Shown here: positions 35,399 to 45,453 of the stretch, one piece after another
Numbering within the stretch: position 1 is the first letter of the stretch
How the letters are laid out: each line of letters starts with the position of its first letter
Origin: Gammaproteobacteria bacterium
GTDB taxonomy: Bacteria; Pseudomonadota; Gammaproteobacteria; Burkholderiales; Burkholderiaceae_B
NCBI GenBank assembly: GCA_018815245.1
Contig: JAHIXK010000011.1
Coordinates: 496,001 to 560,000 of the forward strand
Direction: 5' to 3'
DNA length: 64,000 bases
Notes under the pieces: generated by a model
Databases searched by the model: none
What the model was told of the DNA's origin: nothing
The model's input: only the letters and a program-made list of their open reading frames with translations
Translations under genes and position numbers: made by a program

Positions 35399-35797
35399 TT
35401 GTCAAACACACGATCGGGCAGCATCTTGAATGAATTCATGCTCGCTGCCCGTGATATGTCTGTTTTCTCGGCTTTCACACGGCGGGTAATCCGGTTCAGC
35501 TTGCTCGATGCGCTGGATCCCGCTGTCAAATTCAGTCCCAGGTTTTTTCTGTTGATCCCGCAGGGTTTGCAGTCGCGTCATGTTCCTGTTGAGCTTGTAC
35601 GTGCCTGGATTCTGTTTTTCGGCACTTTCCTGTTCATCCGCTGCGGCACCAATGGGTTGTCGCGCACCCTGTTTGTTTCAACATCCAATACCCAGAGCGC
35701 AATATTGCGTACCTGTTTGAATCGTTTGCGTTCTGATGAGTCGCTTGAAAAACCCACGCTGTCTGTTTATTTCTGGAGGATGAATGTCCTCCGATAA
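35399..35797 (+). CDS. Hypothetical protein between fabF and rpoE
   Basis: 132 residues from TTG at 35399; ATG codons at 35438 and 35456 are alternative starts. Runs into rpoE, overlapping it by 14 bases. One hydrophobic segment (VRAWILFFGTFLFIRCG) is followed by a basic region (ILRTCLNRLRSD). Other Burkholderiales carry a small unconserved gene here, sometimes of the YgfX/CptA type; the C-terminal pattern resembles that weakly. No good ribosome site and no certain homologue, so it may be non-coding leader of rpoE. Otherwise this 396-base stretch shows nothing. Confidence 0.4.
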   Translation: MSNTRSGSILNEFMLAARDMSVFSAFTRRVIRFSLLDALDPAVKFSPRFFLLIPQGLQSRHVPVELVRAWILFFGTFLFIRCGTNGLSRTLFVSTSNTQSAILRTCLNRLRSDESLEKPTLSVYFWRMNVLR

Positions 35798-36386
35798 AGA
35801 CGATGATCTGTTGATCGTCCAGCGTGTCCAGGCTGGCGACAAGCTGGCGTTCAACTTGCTGGTTAGCAAGTACCACAGGCGCGTTGCGCGTTTGCTGACG
35901 CGCATGGTGCGCAACCAGGAAGACATTGAAGATGTTGTGCAGGAAACGTTTATCAAAGCCTACCGCGCAATTGGCAATTTCCGGGGAGACAGCGCGTTTT
36001 ACACCTGGATTTACCGGATAGCGATCAACACTGCCAAAAACCTGCTTGTGACCCAGGGAAGGCGCCCGTCTACCTTAAAAGAGTCAAATGACGGTGACAG
36101 TGAAACTTTTGAAGACAATGCCGCTCTTAGTAACATTGACACGCCTGAATCGTTGTATCAAACCAAGCAGATTGGTGAGGCGGTCAACGAAGCCATGGCT
36201 GCATTGCCCGAAGAACTAAGGTCAGCGATCGTGATGCGAGAAATTGACGGCCTTAGTTATGAAGAAATTGCAGCAGCGATGGATTGCCCAATTGGAACCG
36301 TTCGGTCACGAATTTTTCGTGCCCGGGAGTCCATAGCAACGAAAATCAAGCCTTTGTTAGAACCCAAGGGTAGCAAGCGTTGGTAA
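35784..36386 (+). CDS. rpoE: RNA polymerase sigma-E factor (RpoE/AlgU)
   Basis: Extracytoplasmic-function sigma factor for envelope stress. 200 residues. Region 2 includes the DIEDVVQETFIKAYRAI helix and FYTWIYRIAINTAKN; region 4 includes LPEELRSAIVMREIDGLSYEEIA and CPIGTVRSRIFRARE. GGAGGA precedes the ATG. Heads the rpoE-rseA-rseB-mucD module; it is expected to be held at the membrane by RseA and may control its own operon. Confidence 0.97.
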   Translation: MSSDKDDDLLIVQRVQAGDKLAFNLLVSKYHRRVARLLTRMVRNQEDIEDVVQETFIKAYRAIGNFRGDSAFYTWIYRIAINTAKNLLVTQGRRPSTLKESNDGDSETFEDNAALSNIDTPESLYQTKQIGEAVNEAMAALPEELRSAIVMREIDGLSYEEIAAAMDCPIGTVRSRIFRARESIATKIKPLLEPKGSKRW

Positions 36387-36407
36387 ACAGGTCAGGTGAA
36401 TAAAGTG

Positions 36408-37058
36408 ATGAACAGGAACGAACAAATTTCCGCGATGCTGGACGGCGAGCTTGATGAAGCAAGCCTGAAGGCGATTTTGTCGTCGATGGACGATGATGAC
36501 GTGCAGGCGTGGCAAACCTACAGCGCTGTGGGCGATTTGATTCGATCGTCTGATACAGCGGCGTTTCATTCACCGCCCTTGCTTTTGCGAATCGAGGCGG
36601 GTCTTGGGCAGGAACCAACGGTTGTTGCACCTGTATTGGCTACAGCCCTGGTTCGGCAATCGGCGGCGCAGCGGTTGTTTGCAGCCGGTCTTTCAAAGCG
36701 TTTGCTTGCCTCGCTTGCCGCGGTGGGTTTCTTTAGTTTTGCGATGAATCAGGCCATACCACCGCTGGACACTCAAGTTCAAATGGTGCGCACACAAGCC
36801 GCTGGCAATGCATTTACCGATGAAGAATTGGCCTTGTGGCAAGAATATTTCATGGCACACCAGCAAAACAGTGTGCGTAGTGGTCTTTCAGGTGTGTCTC
36901 CGATTGCCCGTGTGGAGGCGGATCGTCCCTCACTGAACAACACGGAACGTGTAATCGTGAATGACATAGATGCGGCTGAATGGATGAATGTTTGGGAGCC
37001 TTCTGCGCAAGGAACTGATCATTCCGTGCAATTCAATTATGTTTCCTCCAGCCGTTGA
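36408..37058 (+). CDS. rseA: Anti-sigma-E factor RseA
   Basis: Inner-membrane anti-sigma factor. 216 residues from ATG at 36408; a GTG at 36396 is the other option. The N-terminal cytoplasmic domain matches RseA_N (ISAMLDGELDEASLKAIL, TYSAVGDLIRSS); one helix (about 95-115, LFAAGLSKRLLASLAAVGFFSFAM split) precedes a periplasmic part of about 95 residues that RseB would bind. Overlaps the following frame at TTGA. Confidence 0.92.
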   Translation: MNRNEQISAMLDGELDEASLKAILSSMDDDDVQAWQTYSAVGDLIRSSDTAAFHSPPLLLRIEAGLGQEPTVVAPVLATALVRQSAAQRLFAAGLSKRLLASLAAVGFFSFAMNQAIPPLDTQVQMVRTQAAGNAFTDEELALWQEYFMAHQQNSVRSGLSGVSPIARVEADRPSLNNTERVIVNDIDAAEWMNVWEPSAQGTDHSVQFNYVSSSR

Positions 37059-37072
37059 GTGACGACCGAGCC

Positions 37073-38053
37073 ATGATGTTGTACCGCCCGCTTTGCGTAA
37101 TCAGGCAGTTCGCGACTGGCTTGCTTCTGGCCTGTTTGGCCTTTGGCGTGCAGGCGGATCAAAGCCTGTGGAATTTGGTTTGGGCCAGTCATGAACAGGC
37201 CAAGTCGCTAAGTTATTCTGGCTTGCTGATCACCGAGTCCGGCAAACATTCTCAAAGCAGTCGTTTGCTTCATCAGTCCACCGGGGGCAGTGAATTCGAG
37301 GTGCTTGAACGGCTCGATGGTCAGCCTGCCAAATGGATTCGACACAACGACCAAATCCAGTGTGTCATTCCCGATCGCAAAATGATATTGACCGATCGCA
37401 GGCACATATCGGTTTCGTTTCCTCGGGTGTTGGCCGAAGCAGATGGTGCTTCAATGTTGGAACGTTTTTACAGCATCAGTGAACTGCCAGGGCGGCGAGT
37501 TGCCGGCAGGACTGCTCGTGTGTTGAAATTGAAGCCGAACGACGATATGCGGTACGAATATCGCCTTTACCTGGATCGGGAAAACAAGCTGTTGCTACGC
37601 TCGGAATTGTATTCGCCCCAAGGTGAGGTGCTTGAGAATGTTGGATTCAAGGAAATTTCTTTCGAGCCAACGCTTGTTGAGAATCCTTCGCTGGTGAAGG
37701 CAGGCCCCGGATGGCACACCAGCAGCACCGAGGTACACTCACTGAATTCTGATGAGTTACCCTATGAATTGCCCGATCTGGCTTTTGGTTTTAAAAAGGC
37801 CGATACAGTTTGCAGGGTCAAGGGCAAAGACGAACAGATTCACCAAACGGTGTATTCCGATGGTTTGTCCACCTTGTCGGTGTTTATTCAAAAGCATCAG
37901 GCCAATCATTCCATGCCGCAGGTGCCCATGAGTCATGGGGCGGTGATGTCAAAATCAGAAACACAGGGCGGGCACATGGTGACCGTTTTGGGCGAGGTGC
38001 CCGAAAAGACCTTGGGGCTTTTTTTGAAGTCTGTGCGTTGGAAATCTCGATAA
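37073..38053 (+). CDS. rseB: Sigma-E regulatory protein RseB (MucB/RseB family)
   Basis: Periplasmic protein that binds RseA and senses mislocalised envelope components. 326 residues from ATG at 37073; a TTG at 37055 would overlap rseA. Signal peptide ends near FGVQA. The LolA-like N-terminal domain contains LSYSGLLITESG and later EYRLYLDRENKLLLRSEL; the C-terminal domain has FSVFIQ-like LSVFIQKHQ and GHMVTVLGEVPEKTL. Normal length. Confidence 0.94.
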   Translation: MMLYRPLCVIRQFATGLLLACLAFGVQADQSLWNLVWASHEQAKSLSYSGLLITESGKHSQSSRLLHQSTGGSEFEVLERLDGQPAKWIRHNDQIQCVIPDRKMILTDRRHISVSFPRVLAEADGASMLERFYSISELPGRRVAGRTARVLKLKPNDDMRYEYRLYLDRENKLLLRSELYSPQGEVLENVGFKEISFEPTLVENPSLVKAGPGWHTSSTEVHSLNSDELPYELPDLAFGFKKADTVCRVKGKDEQIHQTVYSDGLSTLSVFIQKHQANHSMPQVPMSHGAVMSKSETQGGHMVTVLGEVPEKTLGLFLKSVRWKSR

Positions 38054-38068
38054 CAAGGAAATTTTTAA

Positions 38069-39550
38069 ATGAGATCTGAAGTGTTGAATTCACGAAAAAT
38101 TATTTGGACGGCCTTTCTTTTTCTGGCCATGGCAGTGTCGGTGTTGAACTTTTCCGCGCCCGTGAATGCGGCTGCGCGCGACTTGCCCGACTTTTCCGAT
38201 CTGGTGGATCGAGTGGGGCCGGGCGTGGTGAATATTCGCACGACCCAGAAAGTCAGCCAAAACCCCCAGGGCTTTCCCGGCATGGATCCCAATGATCCAT
38301 TTTTTGAGTTTTTTCGACGCTTCATGCCGCCCGGGACACCCATGCCGGGTCAACCAGGGCAGCCCGGGCAACCCGGTCAAACACCGCGAGGGGCCCCGGC
38401 ACCTGAACGCGAAGTCCCCAGTGGTGTGGGTTCCGGGTTTGTGATTGATGCCGATGGCTATTTGCTGACCAACCACCATGTGGTTGATGGTGCAGAATCC
38501 ATCATTGTGACCTTCCCGGACAAGCGTGAATTCAAGGGCAAGGTTATTGGTTCAGACCAGCGAACCGATGTTGCATTGGTCAAAATTGAAGGAAAAAACC
38601 TGCCTTTCCTGAAAATTGGCAATGTGAACAACACCAAGGTGGGGCAGTGGGTAGTTGCCATCGGTTCGCCATTTGGTCTTGAGAATTCGGTAACCGCCGG
38701 CATTGTAAGTGCCAAGGGTCGCGACACTGGTGAATACCTGCCTTTCATCCAGACTGATGTGGCTGTGAACCCCGGTAATTCGGGTGGCCCATTGTTGAAT
38801 CTGGACGGTGAGGTGATTGGTATCAATTCCCAGATTTACAGCCGAACCGGTGGTTTTATGGGTATTTCCTTTGCCATTCCAATTGATGAAGCCATGCGAG
38901 TGGCCAAGCAATTGCGTGAAAACGGCAAGGTGAGCCGTGGCCGCATCGGTGTGGGCATTGGTGAAGTGGACAAAGACGTGGCCAAAGCCCTTGGGCTTGA
39001 TTCTGCGGTGGGCGCCTTGGTTGGGTCGGTGGGCAAAGACAGCCCGGCCGAGAAAGCTGGTGTGATCGCGGGCGACATCATTTTGCGTTTCGATGGGAAA
39101 AAGGTTGTTAAAGCCTCTGATTTGCCCCGCATTGTCGGTGAAACCAAGCCCGGCTCGAAGGTGAGCATGGTGTTGTGGCGCAAAGGCGCTGAAAAAACTG
39201 TTGCCATTACGGTGGCTGAGTTTGAAACTGACGCAGCCAAAGCCGCGCCAGCACCCGCGGAGAAACCCAAGCCTGCCGAAGCCGACAAACTGGGTTTGAC
39301 GGTGACAGACCCCACTGCACAAGAGAAATCTGCTTTGAATTTGACCGGTGGCGTTGTTGTGAGAAATTCTGTGGGCATGGCGGCCGCAGCTGGCATTGTC
39401 ACGGGTGACGTTATTTTGCGACTCGGGCGAACCGACATTACTTCGGAAAAACAGTTTGCGGAATTGGTTAAGGCCATTCCAAAAGGTCAGGCGGCACCCC
39501 TGCTGGTACGTCGCGGCGAAAACTCATTCTTCGTGGTCATCACGCCTTGA
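38069..39550 (+). CDS. mucD: Periplasmic serine endoprotease DegP/MucD
   Basis: Protease-chaperone of the sigma-E stress response. 493 residues. Signal peptide ends near VNAAA; trypsin-like domain with His in LLTNHHVVDGA, Asp in RTDVALVKI and Ser in NPGNSGGPLL; then two PDZ domains (about 275-365 and 405-490). A low-complexity insert of four PGQ units lies around residues 91-105, in the loop before the protease core. A LapA/B-like Pro-Ala linker joins the PDZ domains. AAGGAA precedes the ATG. Confidence 0.96.
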   Translation: MRSEVLNSRKIIWTAFLFLAMAVSVLNFSAPVNAAARDLPDFSDLVDRVGPGVVNIRTTQKVSQNPQGFPGMDPNDPFFEFFRRFMPPGTPMPGQPGQPGQPGQTPRGAPAPEREVPSGVGSGFVIDADGYLLTNHHVVDGAESIIVTFPDKREFKGKVIGSDQRTDVALVKIEGKNLPFLKIGNVNNTKVGQWVVAIGSPFGLENSVTAGIVSAKGRDTGEYLPFIQTDVAVNPGNSGGPLLNLDGEVIGINSQIYSRTGGFMGISFAIPIDEAMRVAKQLRENGKVSRGRIGVGIGEVDKDVAKALGLDSAVGALVGSVGKDSPAEKAGVIAGDIILRFDGKKVVKASDLPRIVGETKPGSKVSMVLWRKGAEKTVAITVAEFETDAAKAAPAPAEKPKPAEADKLGLTVTDPTAQEKSALNLTGGVVVRNSVGMAAAAGIVTGDVILRLGRTDITSEKQFAELVKAIPKGQAAPLLVRRGENSFFVVITP

Positions 39551-39643
39551 TGGGTCCGCGCCCGCCTTGGGTGCAATGGTCTTGCGAAATATGCTGTAAA
39601 GCAAGGCCTGATCAGGTAAAATGACGCGTTACCGAAATTTTCA

Positions 39644-39666
39644 GGGGGCCAAGAAGCCCCCTTTTT
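39644..39666 (+). terminator. Intrinsic terminator abutting the lepA start codon
   Basis: GGGGGC (39644-39649), loop CAAGAA, GCCCCC (39656-39661), then T5 to 39666; the first lepA ATG is at 39668. Ends the sigma-E module about 95 bases after mucD. Because it fills the usual ribosome-site position of lepA it may also act on lepA expression. Confidence 0.85.
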
Positions 39667-39667
39667 A

Positions 39668-41470
39668 ATGATGCAAATGCAGCACATACGCAATTTTTCG
39701 ATCATCGCCCACATTGATCACGGGAAATCCACGCTTGCGGATCGTTTGATTCAAATGTGCGGGGGGCTGAGCGATCGAGAAATGGACACACAAGTGCTTG
39801 ACTCAATGGACATTGAGCGCGAGCGCGGTATCACCATCAAGGCGCAAACCGCAGCCTTGACCTACAAGGCCAAAGACGGCAACACCTACCTGCTTAACCT
39901 GATTGATACCCCGGGGCATGTGGACTTTTCCTACGAGGTCAGCCGCTCGTTGTCGGCCTGTGAAGGTGCGCTGCTGGTGGTGGATGCTTCCCAAGGCGTG
40001 GAAGCCCAAACGGTGGCCAATTGCTACACTGCGCTTGATCTGGGTGTTGAAGTCTTACCTGTGTTGAACAAAATCGACTTGCCCCAGGCTGACCCCGAAA
40101 ACGCGAAGTCTGAAATTGAAGATGTAATCGGCATTGATGCGTCGGGCGCAATTGCCATTTCTGCCAAAACTGGTTTGGGCGTGGAAGACGTTCTTGAGCT
40201 GGTGGTCAATAAGGTTCCACCCGCGCGCGGCAGCCGCGATGTGCCTTTGCAGGCCTTGATCATCGACAGCTGGTTCGACAACTACGTGGGCGTGGTGATG
40301 CTGGTTCGCGTTGTCAATGGGGTGTTGAATCGCAAGGATAAAATCAAGTTGATGGCCACCGGCGACACCTATATTGCCGATGACGTGGGTGTGTTCACCC
40401 CGAAGTCAATTGCGCGTGAATCGCTGTCAGCCGGTGAGGTGGGCTACATCAACGCGGGCATCAAAATGCTTGAAAGCGCAAAAGTGGGCGACACAGTGAC
40501 TCTGGCTGGCAAGCCTGCTGACAAGCCGTTGCCTGGTTTCAAGGAAGTGCAGTCGCAGGTGTTTGCCGGTTTGTTTCCGGTGGAATCGAACCAGTACGAA
40601 GCGCTGCGTGAAGCCTTGGACAAGTTGCGTTTGAATGATGCGGCCCTGAACTACGAACCCGAGGTGTCCCAAGCCTTGGGCTTTGGTTTCCGCTGTGGTT
40701 TTTTGGGTATGTTGCACATGGACATTGTGCAGGAACGCCTGGAGCGCGAATTCGACATGGATTTGATCACCACAGCCCCCACTGTGGTGTATGAAATCAA
40801 GCAACGTGATGGCACTATTTTGCGGGTGGACAATCCATCGAAAATGCCCGATCTGAGCAAGGTTGACGAAATTCGCGAGCCAATCGTGATCGTCAACCTG
40901 TTGATGCCACAAGAATATGTTGGGTCTGTCATGACCCTGTGTACCGGGCGACGTGGCACGCAAACGAACATGGTTTATCACGGTCGCCAGGTGCGTTTGA
41001 CGTTCGAAATGCCCATGGCCGAAATCGTGCTGGATTTCTTTGATAAATTGAAATCCACTTCGCGTGGCTACGCGTCGATGGACTACGCTTTCAAGGAATA
41101 CCGTCCGGCTGATATTGTGAAAGTGGACATGTTGATCAATGGCGAAAAAGTAGACGCCTTGTCCATCATGGTTCACCGTGGCAACGCTGTGTACCGCGGC
41201 CGCGCGGTGGCCGGAAAAATGCGTGAAATCATCTCGCGCCAAATGTTTGATGTGGCCATTCAGGCTGCAATTGGTGCCAACATTATTGCGCGTGAAACCG
41301 TGAAAGCCCTGCGCAAGAATGTGTTGGCCAAATGTTACGGTGGCGATATTTCAAGAAAGAAAAAACTGTTGGAAAAACAGAAAGCGGGTAAAAAACGCAT
41401 GAAGCAGGTGGGCAACGTGGAAATTCCACAAGAAGCTTTCCTGGCAATTCTCCAAGTGGAAGACAAATAA
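39668..41470 (+). CDS. lepA: Elongation factor 4 LepA
   Basis: Ribosome-associated GTPase. 600 residues. G1 [10 protein letters not shown]2 RGITIKAQ, G3 DTPGHVDF, G4 [11 protein letters not shown]-like domains and the LepA-specific C-terminal domain follow. ATGs at 39668, 39671 and 39677 are possible starts; E. coli alignment favours the last. None has a clear Shine-Dalgarno, because a terminator hairpin occupies that space. First gene of an eight-gene co-directional run to nagZ. Confidence 0.97.
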   Translation: MMQMQHIRNFSIIAHIDHGKSTLADRLIQMCGGLSDREMDTQVLDSMDIERERGITIKAQTAALTYKAKDGNTYLLNLIDTPGHVDFSYEVSRSLSACEGALLVVDASQGVEAQTVANCYTALDLGVEVLPVLNKIDLPQADPENAKSEIEDVIGIDASGAIAISAKTGLGVEDVLELVVNKVPPARGSRDVPLQALIIDSWFDNYVGVVMLVRVVNGVLNRKDKIKLMATGDTYIADDVGVFTPKSIARESLSAGEVGYINAGIKMLESAKVGDTVTLAGKPADKPLPGFKEVQSQVFAGLFPVESNQYEALREALDKLRLNDAALNYEPEVSQALGFGFRCGFLGMLHMDIVQERLEREFDMDLITTAPTVVYEIKQRDGTILRVDNPSKMPDLSKVDEIREPIVIVNLLMPQEYVGSVMTLCTGRRGTQTNMVYHGRQVRLTFEMPMAEIVLDFFDKLKSTSRGYASMDYAFKEYRPADIVKVDMLINGEKVDALSIMVHRGNAVYRGRAVAGKMREIISRQMFDVAIQAAIGANIIARETVKALRKNVLAKCYGGDISRKKKLLEKQKAGKKRMKQVGNVEIPQEAFLAILQVEDK

Positions 41471-41472
41471 CA

Positions 41473-42339
41473 ATGAATTTTTCCCTGATTTTATTTCTGC
41501 TGGTGCTTTTTACCGGTTTTTTCTATTTGCTTGACTTGATGGTTTTCAAGCCAAAACGAAAAATGGCGACCGAGCAGGCCCTGGCTGGTGCGGCGGGTGC
41601 TGCAACGCTGAAAGGGGATGCAGAGCGACGCATTCGCAACCAATACATGAAGCAGCCCTTGTGGCTGGAATACAGTGCCAGTTTCTTTCCGGTCATTCTG
41701 TTTGTATTTGTGTTGCGTTCTTTCGTTGTTGAGCCTTTTAAAATTCCGTCTGGTTCCATGATCCCTACGTTGCTGATCGGGGATTTGATTTTGGTCAACA
41801 AATTCACCTACGGCATCCGTCTTCCAATCATTGATAAAAAGATCATTCCGGTTTCTGATCCACAACGTGGCGATGTCATGGTGTTTCGTTACCCGCTGGA
41901 TCCTTCACTGGACTACATCAAGCGTGTGGTGGGTGTAGGTGGTGATGTGGTTGAATACCGCAATAAAAAACTGTCGATCAATGGCAAAGTTTTGCCGGTG
42001 AAACAACTCGACAAATATTATGATCCCAATAATTTTTCGTATTCCTTGCAGTATCAGGAAACTTTGAATGGTAAAAACCACCTTTTGCTGAACGATGAAG
42101 ATTCGCCGCCCTATGTGATTGGTGCGCAAACTTTCAAGAACCGGGACAACTGCAAATACGATGTAAATGGTTTTCGTTGTGTGGTGCCACAGGGGCATTA
42201 TTTCATGATGGGTGACAACCGCGATAACTCCAGCGACAGCCGTGTGTGGGGCTTTGTGTCCGATGATCAGGTGGTTGGAAAAGCATTTTTGGTGTGGATG
42301 AATTTCAATGACTTTTCCAGAATTGGCCTGTTTCATTAA
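41473..42339 (+). CDS. lepB: Signal peptidase I
   Basis: Cleaves signal peptides at the periplasmic face. 288 residues. Two N-terminal helices (about 2-22 and 70-88), catalytic Ser in PSGSMIPTLLIGD (about 96) and Lys in YIKRVVGVGGD (about 155), and the late GDNRDNSSDSR motif. Two bases after lepA, the classic pairing. Confidence 0.96.
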   Translation: MNFSLILFLLVLFTGFFYLLDLMVFKPKRKMATEQALAGAAGAATLKGDAERRIRNQYMKQPLWLEYSASFFPVILFVFVLRSFVVEPFKIPSGSMIPTLLIGDLILVNKFTYGIRLPIIDKKIIPVSDPQRGDVMVFRYPLDPSLDYIKRVVGVGGDVVEYRNKKLSINGKVLPVKQLDKYYDPNNFSYSLQYQETLNGKNHLLLNDEDSPPYVIGAQTFKNRDNCKYDVNGFRCVVPQGHYFMMGDNRDNSSDSRVWGFVSDDQVVGKAFLVWMNFNDFSRIGLFH

Positions 42340-42359
42340 GGCCAGCTTGGAGGTTTCAA

Positions 42360-43076
42360 ATGAATAGTTCCAGGTTTTCAGGACTTGAATCAGCGCTTGG
42401 CTATCATTTCAAGGATCAGGCGCTGCTTCAGGTTGCGCTGACCCATCGCAGCTATTGCAGCCAGCACAATGAACGCCTGGAATTTCTGGGCGACAGTGTT
42501 TTGAATTGTGCTGCGTCTATCTTGCTGTTCCAAACCCACCCAGACATGGACGAAGGGAAAATGTCCCGCGTTCGTTCGCATTTGGTGAAACAAGACTGCC
42601 TGGCCATGATTGGTCGAAACCTTCAATTGGACAAGTACTTGTCTTTGGGGGCGGGCGAATTACGCAGCGCAAAAACCATCAAAGACAGTATTGTGGCCGA
42701 TGGGCTGGAAGCGCTGTTTGGTGCCATTCTTCTGGATTCCGGTTTTGAAGATGCGCGCGATTGTGTTATCCGCTTGCTGACCCCTGTCATGCTGGAAACA
42801 CCCATTGAATCAATGGGCAAAGACCCCAAAACGCGCCTGCAGGAATTGTTGCAGGGCAAGCGGATGAAGTTGCCTACCTACCGGGTGTTGGTGGAAGGTG
42901 GCACATCGGCAAGCCCGGAATTCAGCGTGGAATGTTCAATTGACGACCTGGAAATTACCACGGTCGGACATGGTCATTCCAGGCGAGTTGCCGAACAGCA
43001 CGCCGCGCAAGCGGTGCTTATCGAATTGCTTGAGCGAGAGTATTCTGATCCCAATCAAGCCAGCAGGAGGCAATAA
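42360..43076 (+). CDS. rnc: Ribonuclease III
   Basis: Double-strand-specific endoribonuclease for rRNA and mRNA processing. 238 residues: catalytic domain with ERLEFLGDSVLN (about 41-52) and DGLEALFGAILLDSG, then a dsRNA-binding domain from about 160 (DPKTRLQELLQG to AEQHAAQAVLIELL). GGAGGT precedes the ATG. Confidence 0.97.
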   Translation: MNSSRFSGLESALGYHFKDQALLQVALTHRSYCSQHNERLEFLGDSVLNCAASILLFQTHPDMDEGKMSRVRSHLVKQDCLAMIGRNLQLDKYLSLGAGELRSAKTIKDSIVADGLEALFGAILLDSGFEDARDCVIRLLTPVMLETPIESMGKDPKTRLQELLQGKRMKLPTYRVLVEGGTSASPEFSVECSIDDLEITTVGHGHSRRVAEQHAAQAVLIELLEREYSDPNQASRRQ

Positions 43077-43078
43077 CC

Positions 43079-43975
43079 ATGGCCGAATCAAAATGTGGCG
43101 TGATTGCCGTAGTAGGGCGCCCGAATGTGGGCAAGTCCACACTGATGAATGGAATGATTGGCGAGCATTTGTCAATTACGTCCAGCAAGCCGCAAACCAC
43201 TCGCCATCGCGTGTTGGGTGTGATGACTGAAACTGTGAAAGACGTGCCCACACAGTTTATTTTTGTAGACACCCCAGGTTTTCAAACCAAACACTCTAAT
43301 GCCTTAAACAAAACAATGAACCGTGCGGTGCTGACTGCGCTTGCGGATGTGAATGTGATTGTGTGGGTGATCGAGCAGGGCAAGTTGACACCCGCCGATC
43401 TCAAGGTGCTGGAGCTTTGCCCCAAAGGCGTGCCCTTGGTGGCTGTTGTGAACAAGGTTGATTTGCTTGAGAAGAAAAATGAGGTGTTGCCGTTCTTGCA
43501 GAAAGTGAGTGGACAGCGCAATTTTGATGCAATTGTGCCCCTTAGCGCACAAGCCAACAAGAATTTGGAGAGCCTGAAAGAAGCGGTGTCTGCTCTGTTG
43601 CCAGAGCAGCCTTTTTTCTACGACGAAGACACGTTGACGGATCGCCCGGAAAAGTTTTTGGCCGCGGAACGCATTCGCGAGAAATTGTTTCGCTTGGTGG
43701 GTGATGAATTGCCCTACACCTGTACGGTGGTGATCGACAAATTCGAGATTGAAGAAGGGCGCCGCGTCATTTTTGCGTCTATTTTGGTGGATCGTTCCTC
43801 GCACAAGGCGATGATTATTGGCAAGGGTGGCGAGAAGCTAAAGCGAATTGGTTCTGAGGCGCGGCAGGACATGGAACGCCTGTTCGGCGGCAGCGTACAC
43901 CTTGAAACCTGGGTGAAGGTGCGCAGCGGCTGGGCCGACAATGCAACACTGCTGCAAAGCCTGGGGTATGAATAA
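43079..43975 (+). CDS. era: GTPase Era
   Basis: Ribosome-assembly GTPase that binds the 3' end of 16S rRNA. 298 residues. G1 GRPNVGKST, G3 DTPGF, G4 NKVD, and a C-terminal KH domain with MIIGKGGEKLKRIG. Two bases after rnc and overlapping recO by 8 bases. Confidence 0.97.
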   Translation: MAESKCGVIAVVGRPNVGKSTLMNGMIGEHLSITSSKPQTTRHRVLGVMTETVKDVPTQFIFVDTPGFQTKHSNALNKTMNRAVLTALADVNVIVWVIEQGKLTPADLKVLELCPKGVPLVAVVNKVDLLEKKNEVLPFLQKVSGQRNFDAIVPLSAQANKNLESLKEAVSALLPEQPFFYDEDTLTDRPEKFLAAERIREKLFRLVGDELPYTCTVVIDKFEIEEGRRVIFASILVDRSSHKAMIIGKGGEKLKRIGSEARQDMERLFGGSVHLETWVKVRSGWADNATLLQSLGYE

Positions 43976-44702
43976 CCCCCGGTTCAATGCCGATTTTGCC
44001 TATGTACTGCACAGCGTGCCGTACAAGGAAACCAGTTTGATTGTCGAATTGTTTTGCAGGGAGCACGGGCGATTGCCCGTGGTGGCCAAGGGGGCCAAGC
44101 GGCCACATTCCGGTTTGCGCTCTGTGTTGGTCAGTTTTCAGCCTTTGCAGGTTCGGTTTAGCGGCAAGTCAGAAGTTAAAACGCTGACCCATGCTGAGTG
44201 GTTGGGCGGTTTGATGTCGCCAGACGGCAAGGCTTTGTTTGCGGCTTACTATCTCAATGAACTGTTGATGCGTGGTTTGAGCCGGGAAGACACGCATCCT
44301 GAGCTTTTTGACCTGTATCAGGAAACCCTGGTGGGCCTGGTGGGTGGCGAAGACATGAATTTGTGTGTGCGCCGCTTTGAAGTGGGCTTGTTGCAGGCCT
44401 TGGGGTACGGGCTTGATTGGCAAAGCGATGCGCAGGGTAGGGAGATTGACGTTGCATGTGACTATATTTGGGTTGATCAATTGGGCTGGGATCCCTCAAG
44501 AGGGGGAAATGTAAACGAATTGGCGAACGGCACCGTTGATTCCCTGGTCCAAGGAATATTGATAACTCAAATTCAAAAAGGGCAGTGGTCAAAAGCTGCC
44601 GCAAGCGCTTTAAAGCCGCTTACCCGGAGGTTGCTAATGACCCACGTGGCGCCCAATGGTTTGATGTCTAGAGTCTGGATGGAGCATTTGTTAAGAACAT
44701 GA
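43968..44702 (+). CDS. recO: DNA repair protein RecO
   Basis: Mediator that loads RecA with RecR at gaps. 244 residues. N-terminal OB fold begins [20 protein letters not shown], followed by GAKRP; the middle has the helical [11 protein letters not shown] and the C-terminal [15 protein letters not shown]. The usual zinc-finger Cys are absent. Start ATG at 43968 inside the end of era. Overlaps pdxJ by ATGA. Confidence 0.93.
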   Translation: MNNPRFNADFAYVLHSVPYKETSLIVELFCREHGRLPVVAKGAKRPHSGLRSVLVSFQPLQVRFSGKSEVKTLTHAEWLGGLMSPDGKALFAAYYLNELLMRGLSREDTHPELFDLYQETLVGLVGGEDMNLCVRRFEVGLLQALGYGLDWQSDAQGREIDVACDYIWVDQLGWDPSRGGNVNELANGTVDSLVQGILITQIQKGQWSKAAASALKPLTRRLLMTHVAPNGLMSRVWMEHLLRT

Positions 44703-45439
44703 TTGAACTTGGCGTAAATATTGATCACGTGGCCACCATTCGTCAGGCTCGGCGTGGTCACGAGCCCGACCCCTTGAAGGCCGCTTTGCTGGCCGAAGAA
44801 TTTGGTGCTGATGCCATTACCGTGCATGTGCGTGAAGATCGGCGACACATGCAAGACGATGATGTGCGTCGCATTCGCCCGGAAATCAGCACGCGCTTGA
44901 ATTTTGAGTGCGCGGTTGTTGACGAGATGATTCGCCTGGTGGAGGAAATCAAGCCACATGATGTGTGTTTTGTTCCGGAACGCCGGGAGGAAGTGACCAC
45001 TGAAGGTGGTCTGGATGTAATTGGTGGTTTTCATTTGATTGCGCCTGCGGTGGCTCGTTTGAAAAACCAAGGCATGCGCATTTCCCTGTTCATAGACCCT
45101 GATCTGGATCAAATAGAAGCTGCTTTGAAATGTGGTGCAGATGCAATCGAATTGCACACGGGAAGTTATGCCCATGCAACGGGCGCGTCACACCACGCTG
45201 AATTGATGCGTATTCGCAATGCGGCGAACTTTGGTGTTGCGGAAGGGTTGCGCGTAAACGCTGGCCACGGTTTGAATTATGACAATGTGTCGCCAATCGC
45301 TGCAATTGAAACTATTTCTGAGTTGAACATTGGTCACAGCATCGTAGCCAATGCGGTTTTTATGGGTTGGGAAGCTGCGATCAAGAAAATGAAAGAATTG
45401 ATGGTGACAGCGAGAATGGAAGTAATAAGGCCAAGATAG
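44699..45439 (+). CDS. pdxJ: Pyridoxine 5'-phosphate synthase PdxJ
   Basis: Last step of the DXP-independent-of-salvage pyridoxine route, condensing 3-amino-2-oxopropyl phosphate with DXP. 246 residues. Seen: [44 protein letters not shown] and [10 protein letters not shown], all family motifs. Coupled to recO and acpS as in most proteobacteria. Confidence 0.97.
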   Translation: MIELGVNIDHVATIRQARRGHEPDPLKAALLAEEFGADAITVHVREDRRHMQDDDVRRIRPEISTRLNFECAVVDEMIRLVEEIKPHDVCFVPERREEVTTEGGLDVIGGFHLIAPAVARLKNQGMRISLFIDPDLDQIEAALKCGADAIELHTGSYAHATGASHHAELMRIRNAANFGVAEGLRVNAGHGLNYDNVSPIAAIETISELNIGHSIVANAVFMGWEAAIKKMKELMVTARMEVIRPR

Positions 45440-45453
45440 GTGGTAAATGCGCG

